Shown here: piece by piece, positions 1 through 7,840 of the stretch
Layout: each line of letters begins with the position of its first letter
Numbering within the stretch: position 1 is the stretch's first letter
NCBI GenBank assembly: GCA_034189085.1
Contig: JAXHVH010000030.1
Location: forward strand, 1-28,770
DNA: 28,770 nt
Direction: 5' to 3'
Source: M55B129 sp034189085
Lineage (GTDB): Bacteria; Bacillota; Dethiobacteria; DTU022
Notes under the pieces: generated by a model
Told to the model about the DNA's origin: nothing
The model's input: the letters and a program-made list of their open reading frames with translations, nothing else
Database searches by the model: none
Program-made: the position numbers and the translations under genes

Positions 1-63
1 AAACTACGTACAATAGCTACATAACGATTTAATTGCTTCTGCGTCATCATCACCTGGCTTTCC

Positions 64-110
64 ATAGGTGACATATTATCATGATAATTAATAAGGTGAC
101 ATTATCACGT
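64..110. repeat. Short direct repeats around a perfect palindrome, function unknown
   Basis: The motif AGGTGACAT occurs at 66-74 and again at 94-102, each followed by a TATCA-like tail. Between them lies the perfect 14-bp palindrome ATTATCATGATAAT (75-88). No gene is visible in the first 420 bases. The arrangement could be a protein-binding site for an upstream gene or the decayed end of a mobile element; I do not recognise it. Confidence 0.4.
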
Positions 111-137
111 ACTAACCACAACTATTAACCAATAAGC

Positions 138-166
138 TTGACCTTAGCTTTGATATACTGTAAAAT
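138..166 (+). promoter_or_regulatory. Sigma-A-type promoter of the MOT1 transporter leader
   Basis: A -35 box TTGACC (138-143) is separated by 17 bases from a -10 box TAAAAT (161-166). Transcription would start near 173. That places about 250 bases of untranslated leader, including a terminator hairpin, before the transporter start at 421. Confidence 0.6.
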
Positions 167-212
167 GTTAAAAAATTAAATACAGATGTACCTTCGATTC
201 ATTTTTGCTAAG

Positions 213-346
213 GCTCAGGTTAATTTGAGCTATGGAAAATGGACGAGAGGGTAAAGCAGGAAACGGCTTTGCCTCCCAGTGTGGAAAGAAGGTCTGTCTA
301 TAAGAAGGCATAGTATTTTCCACAGAGAAAATACTATTTTTATTTT
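213..346 (+). promoter_or_regulatory. Candidate cis-regulatory RNA (riboswitch-like attenuator) ahead of MOT1 transporter
   Basis: Three helices can be drawn: GCTCA 213-217 with TGAGC 226-230; 250-257 with 266-273 (about 8-10 bp, 8-nt loop); and a terminator hairpin at 310-337. The segment TGGAAAAT (233-240) is complementary to ATTTTCCA (315-322), part of the 5' arm of the terminator, so an antiterminator alternative exists. Promoter, structured region, terminator and transporter gene in this order is the usual riboswitch layout. Molybdenum-cofactor RNAs are known ahead of molybdate transporters, but I could not match this sequence to that consensus, so the ligand is unassigned. A simple read-through terminator of an upstream gene is the alternative, though no plus-strand gene is visible upstream. 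Confidence 0.45.
310..346 (+). terminator. Intrinsic terminator inside the MOT1 leader
   Basis: Arm TAGTATTTTC (311-320), loop 321-326, arm GAAAATACTA (327-336), followed by TTTTTATTTT. It lies 75 bases ahead of the transporter start, so it is placed to attenuate rather than to end a gene seen here. Confidence 0.7.
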
Positions 347-420
347 GCATCCAGTACCACTTTTCAACAATGCTCCCCGATAGAAAAACAGCAAATATTG
401 ATCACCAGTGAGGGAATAGA

Positions 421-1515
421 ATGGAAAAAGACTTTCGTTTTAATTTGCATGAAATAGCCGGAGCAATCGGCGATTACGGTACACTGCTGCCTATTGTTAT
501 GGGAGTAGCAGTTGTTTCCGAAGTAAACCTCTCTCACATTCTTTTTTTCTTTGCCCTCAGTTACATCGCTACTGGTATTTATTACCATCTGCCCATGCCT
601 GTAGAACCAATGAAAGCAATTGGGGTAATCGCTATAGCCGGGACTCTTTCTGCTGCCGAAATTGCCGGAGCCGGTATTTTGATGGGGCTTATCCTCCTGC
701 TTCTCGGTATAACCGGCAGTATTGAATATATAAAAAAATATATCCCCTCCTGCATTATCAGGGGTATCCAGCTTGGCCTGGCCTTAACCCTCATGAAGCA
801 AGCTCTTAACTTCATAATTTCTGACTGGCAGCTGGGCTTGGTTTCTCTCTTTCTGGTTCTACTTTTTACCTTTGCTCCCATTCTGGATATTTCAGCGCTG
901 GTGGTTTTCGCCATCGGTCTGGCTGTTGGAATATACTACCACGGCCTTCCTCCCATCACCTATTTTTCATTGCCACACCTGTTAATCCCCACCACCCGGG
1001 AACTGCTGGGAGGTTTCGTTAACGGAGTCTTACCCCAGTTGCCCCTGAGTTTGGGAAATGCAGTCCTGGCCACATCCCTTCTCATTACCGACCTGCTGAA
1101 TCGCCGGGTTCCGGAAAAAAAACTTGTACTAAGCATGAGCCTGATGTGTCTGATTTCAGCTCCCTTAGGCGGTTTTCCCATGTGCCACGGAGCCGGCGGT
1201 CTTGCCGCCCAGTATCGTTTCGGAGCACGCACCGGGGGATCAAACATAATTTCTGGAATAATTCTCTTGATAGTTGCTTTATTTTTTGCTGGCCCCGAGT
1301 TGACCGGGTTAATTCCCTATGGCGCTTTAGGAGCTCTTTTACTCTTTTCCAGCTTTGAATTGGGGAAAAGTGCCGTCAGAACAGATAATTTCTTTTTTAC
1401 TGCGACAACCGGAATAATTGCTCTTTTCTTTGGTATTACTCTAGCTTTCGTAATCTTGTTTCTGCTATACTGGCTCTTCCATTACCTGAAAATCAACAAA
1501 TTATTCAATCGTTGA
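421..1515 (+). CDS. MOT1-family molybdate/sulfate transporter
   Basis: This 364-residue, very hydrophobic membrane protein has about ten likely transmembrane segments. It carries the signatures of the MOT1 (MFS_MOT1) branch of sulfate-permease-like transporters: an N-terminal GDYGTLLP, a PMPVEPMKAIGV motif near residues 59-70, and a GGFPMCHGAGG motif in the second half. Family members import molybdate or sulfate, so a role in supplying molybdenum or tungsten enzymes is plausible. The ATG is preceded by GTGAGGG at good spacing. It stands alone, behind a leader with a terminator hairpin, which suggests control by transcription attenuation. Substrate choice between molybdate, tungstate and sulfate cannot be read from the sequence. 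Confidence 0.8.
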   Translation: MEKDFRFNLHEIAGAIGDYGTLLPIVMGVAVVSEVNLSHILFFFALSYIATGIYYHLPMPVEPMKAIGVIAIAGTLSAAEIAGAGILMGLILLLLGITGSIEYIKKYIPSCIIRGIQLGLALTLMKQALNFIISDWQLGLVSLFLVLLFTFAPILDISALVVFAIGLAVGIYYHGLPPITYFSLPHLLIPTTRELLGGFVNGVLPQLPLSLGNAVLATSLLITDLLNRRVPEKKLVLSMSLMCLISAPLGGFPMCHGAGGLAAQYRFGARTGGSNIISGIILLIVALFFAGPELTGLIPYGALGALLLFSSFELGKSAVRTDNFFFTATTGIIALFFGITLAFVILFLLYWLFHYLKINKLFNR

Positions 1516-1679
1516 CAATATTTTTTAGTCTGGATTCCCCAAATTACCTTATAATGAGACCTCCTAACTCCAACTTTTTCACCGGCATTGCTCCTCAATT
1601 CCGCTGACTGAATTAAGTAAATATATTCCTGTCAGCTCTGGCCTGTCAGCGGCATGATGTAGCCCGAATGGCATATAAA

Positions 1680-1688
1680 TGATATAAT
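1680..1688 (+). promoter_or_regulatory. Extended -10 promoter of citrate synthase
   Basis: TGATATAAT fits an extended -10 element (TGnTATAAT) about 40 bases before the start codon; I see no good -35 box. The preceding intergenic stretch (1516-1679) otherwise shows only a short direct repeat, GTCAGC, at about 1631 and 1645. Confidence 0.45.
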
Positions 1689-1726
1689 TATGAAGATTAA
1701 TAGAAAAGAAAGGTATGATTTAAATT

Positions 1727-3112
1727 ATGAGCAATCCTTATTCCCGGGTCACACCCGAACTTGAAAAATTAGCTGAAATGTGCAAGCAAAGCAGCACCAT
1801 CGACACTTCCCTCTACGAAAAATACAACGTTAAACGAGGACTGCGCAACCTTGAAGGTAAAGGCGTGCTGGCCGGGCTGACTGAAATATCGGACATCTAC
1901 GCCACTAAAATTGTCGACGGCAAAGAGGTGCCCTGCGAGGGTAAACTCTATTACCGGGGCATTGATGTGGAAGAAATTGTGGAAGGGCTGATCGAGGAAG
2001 ATCGTTTCGGTTATGAAGAGGTTACCTACCTCCTTCTTTTCGGCAGACTTCCCGATGCTGAAGAACTGGTTAGATTTACCGAGATGTTGGCCAATTACCG
2101 AACTTTACCTACATCTTTTGTCCGCGATATTATTATGAAGGCGCCAAGCAAGGACATGATGAACGCCCTGGCCCGCAGTGTTTTAACTATGTACTATTAT
2201 GACGATCGAGCCAGTAATACCTCACTGCCCAACGTCCTGCGGCAGTGCCTGCAGCTGATCGCCCTTTTCCCCCTTCTGGCTGTATACGGTTACCAAGCCT
2301 TCTGTCACTATCACGACAACCAGAGTCTTTTTATCCATTCCCCTCAGCCGGATCTCTCCGCAGCAGAAAACATTCTTCATATTCTGCGGCCGGACAGCAA
2401 ATACACTCCACTCGAAGCAAAAATACTTGATATGGCCCTGATTCTGCATGCCGAACACGGGGGAGGCAACAACTCTACGTTCACCACCCACGTGGTAACC
2501 TCCACTGGAACGGATACTTATTCAACTATCGCAGCAGCCCTGGGTTCTTTAAAAGGTCCTCGGCATGGCGGTGCAAACATCAAGGTTGCGAAAATGTTCG
2601 AGGATCTGAAAGCCAATGTAAAGGACTGGGCTGATGAAGATGAAGTGGAAAACTACCTGTTAAAACTGCTGAACAAGGAAGCATTCGACCAGGCCGGATT
2701 AATCTACGGTATCGGCCACGCTGTTTATTCTGTATCAGATCCACGAGCCGGCGTTTTAAAACGGTTCGTCGAGAGACTTTCCAAAGAAAAAGGGCGCACA
2801 GAAGAATTCGAACTTCACGCCCTGGTCGAAAGACTGGCCCCCAGGGTTATCACCGGAAAAAGGCGCATGTACAAGGGAGTCAGCGCAAATGTGGACTTCT
2901 ACAGCGGGCTTGTTTACAACCTTCTTGATCTACCCATACAGCTTTATACACCGCTCTTTGCCATCGCCCGCATTGCCGGCTGGTCAGCCCACCGCCTGGA
3001 AGAAATGATCAACGTCAATAAAATTATCCGTCCTGCTTACAGGGCAGTCTGTGATAAACAGGAATACTTGCCCCTTGGAAAACGCGGAAAAGAAACAGTA
3101 AAAGAGGTATAA
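1727..3112 (+). CDS. Citrate synthase (citrate/2-methylcitrate synthase family)
   Basis: A 461-residue cytoplasmic enzyme expected to condense oxaloacetate with acetyl-CoA (or propionyl-CoA) to citrate (or methylcitrate). The three catalytic positions are recognisable: His244 in AEHGGGNNS, His280 in GPRHGGAN and Asp390 in ANVDFYSG. The glycine-rich YRGID motif near residue 75 is also typical. It is longer than the usual 370-430 residues because of an extended N-terminus and an insert between the second histidine and the aspartate; similar long forms are known in clostridia. The metallo-hydrolase gene begins 39 bases downstream, so the two may be co-transcribed. Citrate versus 2-methylcitrate specificity is not decidable here. 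Confidence 0.9.
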   Translation: MSNPYSRVTPELEKLAEMCKQSSTIDTSLYEKYNVKRGLRNLEGKGVLAGLTEISDIYATKIVDGKEVPCEGKLYYRGIDVEEIVEGLIEEDRFGYEEVTYLLLFGRLPDAEELVRFTEMLANYRTLPTSFVRDIIMKAPSKDMMNALARSVLTMYYYDDRASNTSLPNVLRQCLQLIALFPLLAVYGYQAFCHYHDNQSLFIHSPQPDLSAAENILHILRPDSKYTPLEAKILDMALILHAEHGGGNNSTFTTHVVTSTGTDTYSTIAAALGSLKGPRHGGANIKVAKMFEDLKANVKDWADEDEVENYLLKLLNKEAFDQAGLIYGIGHAVYSVSDPRAGVLKRFVERLSKEKGRTEEFELHALVERLAPRVITGKRRMYKGVSANVDFYSGLVYNLLDLPIQLYTPLFAIARIAGWSAHRLEEMINVNKIIRPAYRAVCDKQEYLPLGKRGKETVKEV

Positions 3113-3151
3113 ATACTGGACCAGGTCAAATTTATAACAGGAGGCCGGTTC

Positions 3152-4555
3152 ATGCAGATAAATTTTTTAGGCGCTGCTCGAACAGTGACAGGCTCTTTTT
3201 ATATTGTTGAAAGCGAAAAAGCAACTTTTGTCGTTGACTGCGGTATGTTCCAGGGTTCAGAATCGATTGTGGAACGCAACAAAGCGGATTATCCCATTAA
3301 TCCGGAATCCATCGATTTTTTGATATTGACCCATGCTCATATTGACCATTCCGGCCTTATTCCCAGATTATGTAAAAATGGTTTTAAAGGTGAGATCTAT
3401 TGCAGTTCGGCAACAAAAGATCTCTGTTCCGTCATGCTGCCAGATTCCGGCCACATCCAGGAATGGGAAGCCGAAAGGATAAACAGGGCTTTAAAAGACA
3501 CTGATCAGCCGGCAGTAAAACCCCTGTACACACCCCGCGATGCAAATAATACCCTCAACCAGTTCACCATCCTTGAACTGGACAAAATTTACCGTCCGGC
3601 AGAGGGCATAGAAATGAACTTTCGCGAAGCTGGCCATATCCTTGGCTCCTGTATTGTTGAACTGTGGATTGAAGAAGGTGAAAGGAAAACAAAAGTTGTC
3701 TTCAGTGGAGACCTGGGTCGGCCCGAACAACCATTTATCAGGGACCCCGCCTTCATAGAAGAAGCAGATTACCTGATCCTCGAATCAACATACGGCGATC
3801 GACTGCACCCGGAGATGCCGGATCGCCCGGCAGAATTGAAAAAAATCATCGATGAGACGCTGAAGGCAGGCGGCAATCTGATCATTCCTTCCTTTGCAGT
3901 GGAAAGAACCCAGGACCTGCTCTACGATTTAAGCATTTTGCAGAGCGAAAAACAGCTCGCCCCTGGTATTGCCGTCTATATAGACAGTCCTCTGGCCATT
4001 GCTGCCACGGAAATTTTTAAACGCAACTTTGAACTTTATGACCGGGAAACCAACCACCTGATCAGAGAAGGACACCATCCGCTGCAAATGCCGAATATGA
4101 AATACTCCCACACCAAAAACGAATCTATGGCTATAAACAAGATCAAAAGCGGAGCAATCATCATATCGGCAAGCGGCATGTGTGATGCAGGGAGAATCCA
4201 GCACCACCTGCTGCACAACCTCTGGCGTCCTGAATGCACAATCATGTTTGTCGGTTACCAGGCAGAGGGAACCCTGGGCAGGCAGATTGTCAGTGGAGAA
4301 AAAAAGGTGGAGCTTTTCGGGAAAGAGATATCCGTTGAAGCCCGCATAGAAGACAACCAGGCTTACTCGGCTCATGCCGATCAAAAAGATATTTTAAACT
4401 GGCTGGATCACTTCAAGAAAAAACCGAAAACTCTATTTATCGTGCACGGTGAAGAAGACGCCCAGGAAACCCTTACCCGCCTCATCCAGGAAAAACTGGC
4501 CATCGAAACAGTCATACCGGACTGGCGCGACAGGGTAGAACTTAAGCCTATTTAA
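3152..4555 (+). CDS. Beta-CASP metallo-beta-lactamase-fold RNase-like protein
   Basis: A 467-residue protein with the metal-binding motif THAHIDHSG near residue 60, GHILGS near 163, the FSGDLG aspartate motif near 190, a beta-CASP insert with SGMCDAGR, and the late histidine motif VHGEEDA. This order is that of MBL-fold exonucleases related to RNase J/CPSF-type proteins such as Thermus TTHA0252, which act on RNA in the cytoplasm. Two zinc ions are expected. An AGGAGG ribosome site sits 7 bases before the ATG. The 3' end overlaps the convergent universal stress protein gene by 8 bases. The exact RNA substrate is unknown. Confidence 0.85.
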   Translation: MQINFLGAARTVTGSFYIVESEKATFVVDCGMFQGSESIVERNKADYPINPESIDFLILTHAHIDHSGLIPRLCKNGFKGEIYCSSATKDLCSVMLPDSGHIQEWEAERINRALKDTDQPAVKPLYTPRDANNTLNQFTILELDKIYRPAEGIEMNFREAGHILGSCIVELWIEEGERKTKVVFSGDLGRPEQPFIRDPAFIEEADYLILESTYGDRLHPEMPDRPAELKKIIDETLKAGGNLIIPSFAVERTQDLLYDLSILQSEKQLAPGIAVYIDSPLAIAATEIFKRNFELYDRETNHLIREGHHPLQMPNMKYSHTKNESMAINKIKSGAIIISASGMCDAGRIQHHLLHNLWRPECTIMFVGYQAEGTLGRQIVSGEKKVELFGKEISVEARIEDNQAYSAHADQKDILNWLDHFKKKPKTLFIVHGEEDAQETLTRLIQEKLAIETVIPDWRDRVELKPI

Positions 4556-5003
4556 CAACAACCACCATGCAGTTCTCCGCTTCCTGAACCACGGCGTTGC
4601 TCACGCTGCCGAGAAACAATTTCTGCAAGCCGCCTCTTCCCCGGCTGCCGAGGACAATCATGTCAAAACCTCCATCGGCAGCTGTTTTTATGATCGAATC
4701 CGCGGGGTGCCCTTCTTTGAGGACTGTGCGGGCTTCAATCCCCTGCCGGGCAAATATTACCCCTGCTTCACTCAAAATCTTTTCTCCTCCCGCCTTTTCC
4801 CTGTCCTGCAGTTTTTTAAATCGCGCTGCATCTCCCCGGGTCAGGGGACGGACTTCATAAAAAGAGGATGAGGGCTCGTACCTGTCTTCATAAACATGCA
4901 TAACCGTCACCTCAGAATCCGTTAACTGAGCGGCAATGGCAGCGGCCTTATCAATGGCTTTGGTGCTCCACTGCGAACCATCCGTGCAGGCTAATATTTT
5001 CAT
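4548..5003 (-). CDS. Universal stress protein (UspA family)
   Basis: A 151-residue single-domain Usp protein. The start MKILACTDGS is the family N-terminus, and GGGGAG lies about 8 bases upstream of this ATG, so I prefer it to an in-frame start 11 codons further out. The C-terminal ATP-binding motif G-x2-G-x9-GS is present as LGSRGRGG...LGSVSN. Usp proteins bind ATP or other nucleotides and help survival under starvation or stress, but the molecular task is generally unknown. A second Usp gene of the same orientation lies 600 bases upstream on this strand, with an unknown small gene between them in the opposite direction. An extended -10 (TGTTATAAT) is visible upstream on this strand. Confidence 0.88.
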   Translation of the reverse strand: MKILACTDGSQWSTKAIDKAAAIAAQLTDSEVTVMHVYEDRYEPSSSFYEVRPLTRGDAARFKKLQDREKAGGEKILSEAGVIFARQGIEARTVLKEGHPADSIIKTAADGGFDMIVLGSRGRGGLQKLFLGSVSNAVVQEAENCMVVVVK

Positions 5004-5170
5004 TATATTCGCTCCCCTGTTGTTTAGCTTAAGCAACCGGCAAGGTTTAATATGAATACAACTGGAATTTATTATAACATAAGAACAAATCCTTTCGGAT
5101 CACTTTTTGGCCACCGGTAACTGACCACCTGGAGGCTGCAGATCCACGATCAGTGATGCTCTCCATCCAT

Positions 5171-5199
5171 TTTACCCGGATTTAATTTCGATATATACT
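5171..5199 (+). promoter_or_regulatory. Promoter of the 83-residue small gene
   Basis: TTTACC (5171-5176), a 17-base spacer and TATACT (5194-5199) form a good sigma-A-type promoter. Transcription would begin about 20 bases before the start codon, with GAGGTG as ribosome site. This supports the small ORF as a real gene. Confidence 0.55.
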
Positions 5200-5225
5200 A
5201 AAAGAAAGATAAGAGGTGAATTTAA

Positions 5226-5477
5226 ATGGATTTTAGTAAATTAGGCAAAATGGCCGGGGATCTGGCCAAAAATGTCGACCTGGACAACCTGGACCTGGAG
5301 GAAGTCATTACCGATCAGTTTATTGCGAAAAACACGAAACTTGATTCAGTAAATTCTTTTATTGAAAAAAGCGGTTTCAATATTTCAAAAATCACCGACT
5401 TCACCAACTTGCCTGCCGAGAAACTGGATTCTTATGTAAAAAGTATCAGTTCCTTTGGTTCCTGGAAAAAATGCTGA
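5226..5477 (+). CDS. Small protein of unknown function between two Usp genes
   Basis: An 83-residue, charged, probably helical protein without a signal peptide or membrane segment; I do not recognise a family. It begins MDFSKLGKMAGDL and is rich in Asp, Lys and Ser. Support for a real gene: its own promoter (TTTACC-17-TATACT), a GAGGTG ribosome site 7 bases before the ATG, and a strong bidirectional terminator about 50 bases after the stop. It is transcribed opposite to both flanking universal stress genes and may share their stress conditions, but that is inference from position only. Confidence 0.6.
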   Translation: MDFSKLGKMAGDLAKNVDLDNLDLEEVITDQFIAKNTKLDSVNSFIEKSGFNISKITDFTNLPAEKLDSYVKSISSFGSWKKC

Positions 5478-5525
5478 TGAAAGCAGTAATGAAATAATTA
5501 TTATGCCGCTTAAAAATATTTCATA

Positions 5526-5565
5526 AAAGCCCCGCTTCCCTTAACCAGGGCAAGCAGGGCTTTCT
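5526..5565. terminator. Bidirectional intrinsic terminator between convergent genes
   Basis: The arms AAAGCCCCGCTT and AAGCAGGGCTTT pair around a short loop, with T-rich tracts on both strands. It serves the 83-residue gene on plus and the second Usp gene on minus. Confidence 0.8.
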
Positions 5566-5594
5566 TTGCCAGATAATCACAGCCTTAAGCTTAC

Positions 5595-6068
5595 TTACTT
5601 AACTGTTAGTACGCTGCATTTTTTTGCTTCCTGCAATACAGCATTGCTAACGCTGCCGAGCAAAATCTTTTTCAAACCCCCAAATCCCCGGCTGCCCAGG
5701 ACAATCATGTCAAAATTATTTTCGGTTGCAACATCGACGATTGTTTCGGCAGGATGCCCCTGCTTAAGAATAGCTTTCGCTTTAATTCCTTTCTGTTCAA
5801 AAATCTCCAGGGCATCATCAAGAATCTTATTCTTCTGGGCATCCAGCTCATCCCTTAACTTCTGCATCTTTTCAACATCTTCCTTGGTTACAGAATCCTT
5901 TGTAATTGATCCGGGTTCAAACATAGGGAATGCCGAAATATCGAGAGTCTCTTCGTAAACATGAATCACAGCCGCTTCATCGGCCCGGCACCCGGAAGCA
6001 ATCTCGGCTGCTTTTACAAGAGCTTTCCTGCTGTGCTCGGAACCATCAGTACAGGCCAGGATTTTCAT
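5595..6068 (-). CDS. Universal stress protein (UspA family), second copy
   Basis: A 157-residue Usp protein starting MKILACTDGSEHSRKA. The ATP-binding signature is intact (LGSRGFGG...LGSVSN). It is clearly related to the neighbour at 4548-5003, especially in the first 15 and last 40 residues, so the two look like paralogues from an old duplication. I chose the ATG at 6068 with GGGAG about 8 bases upstream; the GTG three codons earlier would sit on the ribosome site itself. The promoter region carries an extended -10 element and a perfect 16-bp palindrome, suggesting regulation by a dimeric repressor. Confidence 0.88.
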   Translation of the reverse strand: MKILACTDGSEHSRKALVKAAEIASGCRADEAAVIHVYEETLDISAFPMFEPGSITKDSVTKEDVEKMQKLRDELDAQKNKILDDALEIFEQKGIKAKAILKQGHPAETIVDVATENNFDMIVLGSRGFGGLKKILLGSVSNAVLQEAKKCSVLTVK

Positions 6069-6099
6069 TAACCTCACTCCCTCTCGCTTAATTGTGTCA

Positions 6100-6129
6100 A
6101 TAATCTTAAGATTATCCCTTTAAATTATA
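6100..6129 (-). promoter_or_regulatory. Usp promoter with palindromic operator candidate
   Basis: On the minus strand, TGGTATAAT gives an extended -10 (TATAAT at 6124-6129). It is followed by the perfect 16-bp palindrome ATAATCTTAAGATTAT (6100-6115) at about the transcription start. The first Usp gene also has a short CTTAAG-centred palindrome (GCTTAAGC) in its leader near 5027. Confidence 0.45.
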
Positions 6130-6285
6130 CCACAATCCTTTATGCCCGAAACATAAAAAATGGAAGCTATACGCTCAGTTCGCAATGCAATAACCGGTAC
6201 AATTAACACTCTCGGCACGGCAGCATAAAAAATTCTGTGCCCTTCAGATATGGTTGGGGACAACAAGCAGAGTCTATCACCTCTA

Positions 6286-6720
6286 TTAACTTTTACTTTC
6301 AAGAGCAAAGCTCAATTCCGCTTCGCAGACCAGTTTGTCGCCGACATAAGCTCTGGCTGACCCCATTCCCAGAAATCCCCGTGAGCGGTTTATCTCCACT
6401 GCCAAACGCAAAACGTCGCCGGGAATCACTTTATGTCGGAAACGGGCTTTTTTGATCCCGGCGAAGTAAGCGGTTTTACCACAATTCTCTGCAAGAGATA
6501 GTATGGCCACTGCCCCGGTCTGGGCCAGGGCTTCGATGATCAACACCCCGGGCATGACATGCTCTTCCGGGAAATGTCCCATGAAATGCATTTCGTTAGC
6601 TGAAACGGCCTTTTCCCCCACGGCGCTTAATCCGGGTTCAAGTTCAATAATCCTGTCCACCATTAAGAAGGGATAACGATGGGGTATAATTTTCTGAATT
6701 TCATTGCTGTTCAATAACAT
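6286..6720 (-). CDS. fabZ: 3-hydroxyacyl-ACP dehydratase FabZ
   Basis: A 144-residue hot-dog-fold enzyme that dehydrates 3-hydroxyacyl-ACP to trans-2-enoyl-ACP in fatty-acid elongation. Catalytic His49 lies in HFMGHFP and Glu63 in PGVLIIEALAQTG, both typical of FabZ. Length matches the family. An AAGGAGG ribosome site lies 8 bases before the ATG. It follows fabK on the minus strand after 29 bases, so the two should be one transcript, divergent from fabH-fabD-fabG-fabF. Confidence 0.95.
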   Translation of the reverse strand: MLLNSNEIQKIIPHRYPFLMVDRIIELEPGLSAVGEKAVSANEMHFMGHFPEEHVMPGVLIIEALAQTGAVAILSLAENCGKTAYFAGIKKARFRHKVIPGDVLRLAVEINRSRGFLGMGSARAYVGDKLVCEAELSFALESKS

Positions 6721-6749
6721 AACCGGTTCCTCCTTGAATAAAAAAACTG

Positions 6750-7682
6750 TTAAAGGATTCTCAGGTTACGGCGGTAATCTTCCACCGGATCAAAAAGTGA
6801 TTTGATAATTTCCTGGACCGGCCGTACCGATCTGACCATGCCGGCTACCTGGCCGGCCATGAAAGAACCCGTCTCAAGGTCCCCATCCAGTACAGCCCGT
6901 TTCAATGATCCCAGGGTCATTTTCTCCAGTTCTTCCAGGGGCGCTCCGCTGGCAGCCAGTTTATTATAGCGGCGGGCCATTTTATTCTTCAGTACGCGCA
7001 CCGGCGCCCCTGTCTGCCTGCCTGTCACAGTTGTATCTGTATCTTTCGCCTTGATCACAAACTGTTTATAGTTATCATGCACCGGGCATTCTTCAGCTGT
7101 CAGAAAAACGGTCCCGGCCTGGATTCCTTTAGCCCCGAGAACAAAAGCAGCCAGCACCTGGCGGTAATCGGCAACACCCCCTGCAGCGATAACCGGGATA
7201 GAGACTGCATCGACAACCTGAGGCACCAGGGCCATGGTAGTCTGTTCACCAATATGTCCCCCGGCTTCGGTGCCCTCAACAATCACTGCGTCGGCTCCCG
7301 CACGCTCCACGCGCAGGGCGAAAGCAACACTGGGAATGACCGGGATTACCGTTATCCCGGCCTCTTTCCAGGCCGGAATGTAACGGCCAGGATTGCCGGC
7401 TCCAGTTGTAACGACACTAATTTTTTCTTCCACAACGAGCCGAGCAATATCAGAGGTATGAGGACTCATGAGCATTATATTTACTCCGAAGGGAGCATCG
7501 GTCAGCTCTCGGCAGAGGCGAATCTCTTCACGCACCCTTTCCGGTTCTTCACCACCGGCGGCAATCATTCCCAAAGCTCCGGCATTGCTCACAGCTGAAG
7601 CAAGACGGTGATCGGCAATGTTGGCCATGCCACCCTGAATCAGGGGATAGTGGGTTTTGATCAGTTCACAGATATTGAGCAA
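6750..7682 (-). CDS. fabK: Enoyl-ACP reductase FabK (FMN-dependent)
   Basis: A 310-residue TIM-barrel flavoprotein of the nitronate monooxygenase/FabK family, expected to reduce trans-2-enoyl-ACP in the last step of each elongation cycle. N-terminal YPLIQGGMANIAD, the central EGTEAGGHIGE motif and the phosphate-binding segment VIAAGGVAD are characteristic. Location beside fabZ and the fab operon argues for FabK rather than a nitronate monooxygenase. The start appears to be TTG at 7682, with AAGGAG placed 8 bases upstream; no in-frame ATG fits better. FabK in place of FabI predicts poor sensitivity to triclosan. Confidence 0.9.
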   Translation of the reverse strand: MLNICELIKTHYPLIQGGMANIADHRLASAVSNAGALGMIAAGGEEPERVREEIRLCRELTDAPFGVNIMLMSPHTSDIARLVVEEKISVVTTGAGNPGRYIPAWKEAGITVIPVIPSVAFALRVERAGADAVIVEGTEAGGHIGEQTTMALVPQVVDAVSIPVIAAGGVADYRQVLAAFVLGAKGIQAGTVFLTAEECPVHDNYKQFVIKAKDTDTTVTGRQTGAPVRVLKNKMARRYNKLAASGAPLEELEKMTLGSLKRAVLDGDLETGSFMAGQVAGMVRSVRPVQEIIKSLFDPVEDYRRNLRIL

Positions 7683-7703
7683 AAAATCATCTCCTTCGAA
7701 TTC

Positions 7704-7735
7704 CGATTGACAATCGAAATTGGCCTATGTATAAT
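7704..7735 (+). promoter_or_regulatory. Consensus promoter with overlapping palindrome for the fabH operon
   Basis: TTGACA (7707-7712), exactly 17 bases, then TATAAT (7730-7735): a perfect sigma-A consensus. The -35 box is embedded in the palindrome CGATTGACAATCG (7704-7716), a plausible operator for a lipid-synthesis repressor. It does not resemble the FapR or FabT sites I know. Confidence 0.7.
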
Positions 7736-7840
7736 CTACCTATTGGTCAGGAGTTGCCACACAAATCACTAAATTGACAGGAGATGTCATTAAAAAACAA
7801 CTATGATTATACCACATCAGGAAGAGAAAAAATACTGCGC

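Noticed and set aside
7784..7840. N-terminal extension of fabH from ATG 7784
   Set aside because: AGGAG abuts the ATG with no spacing, and the added 19 residues precede the normal family N-terminus. A later start fits family length better.
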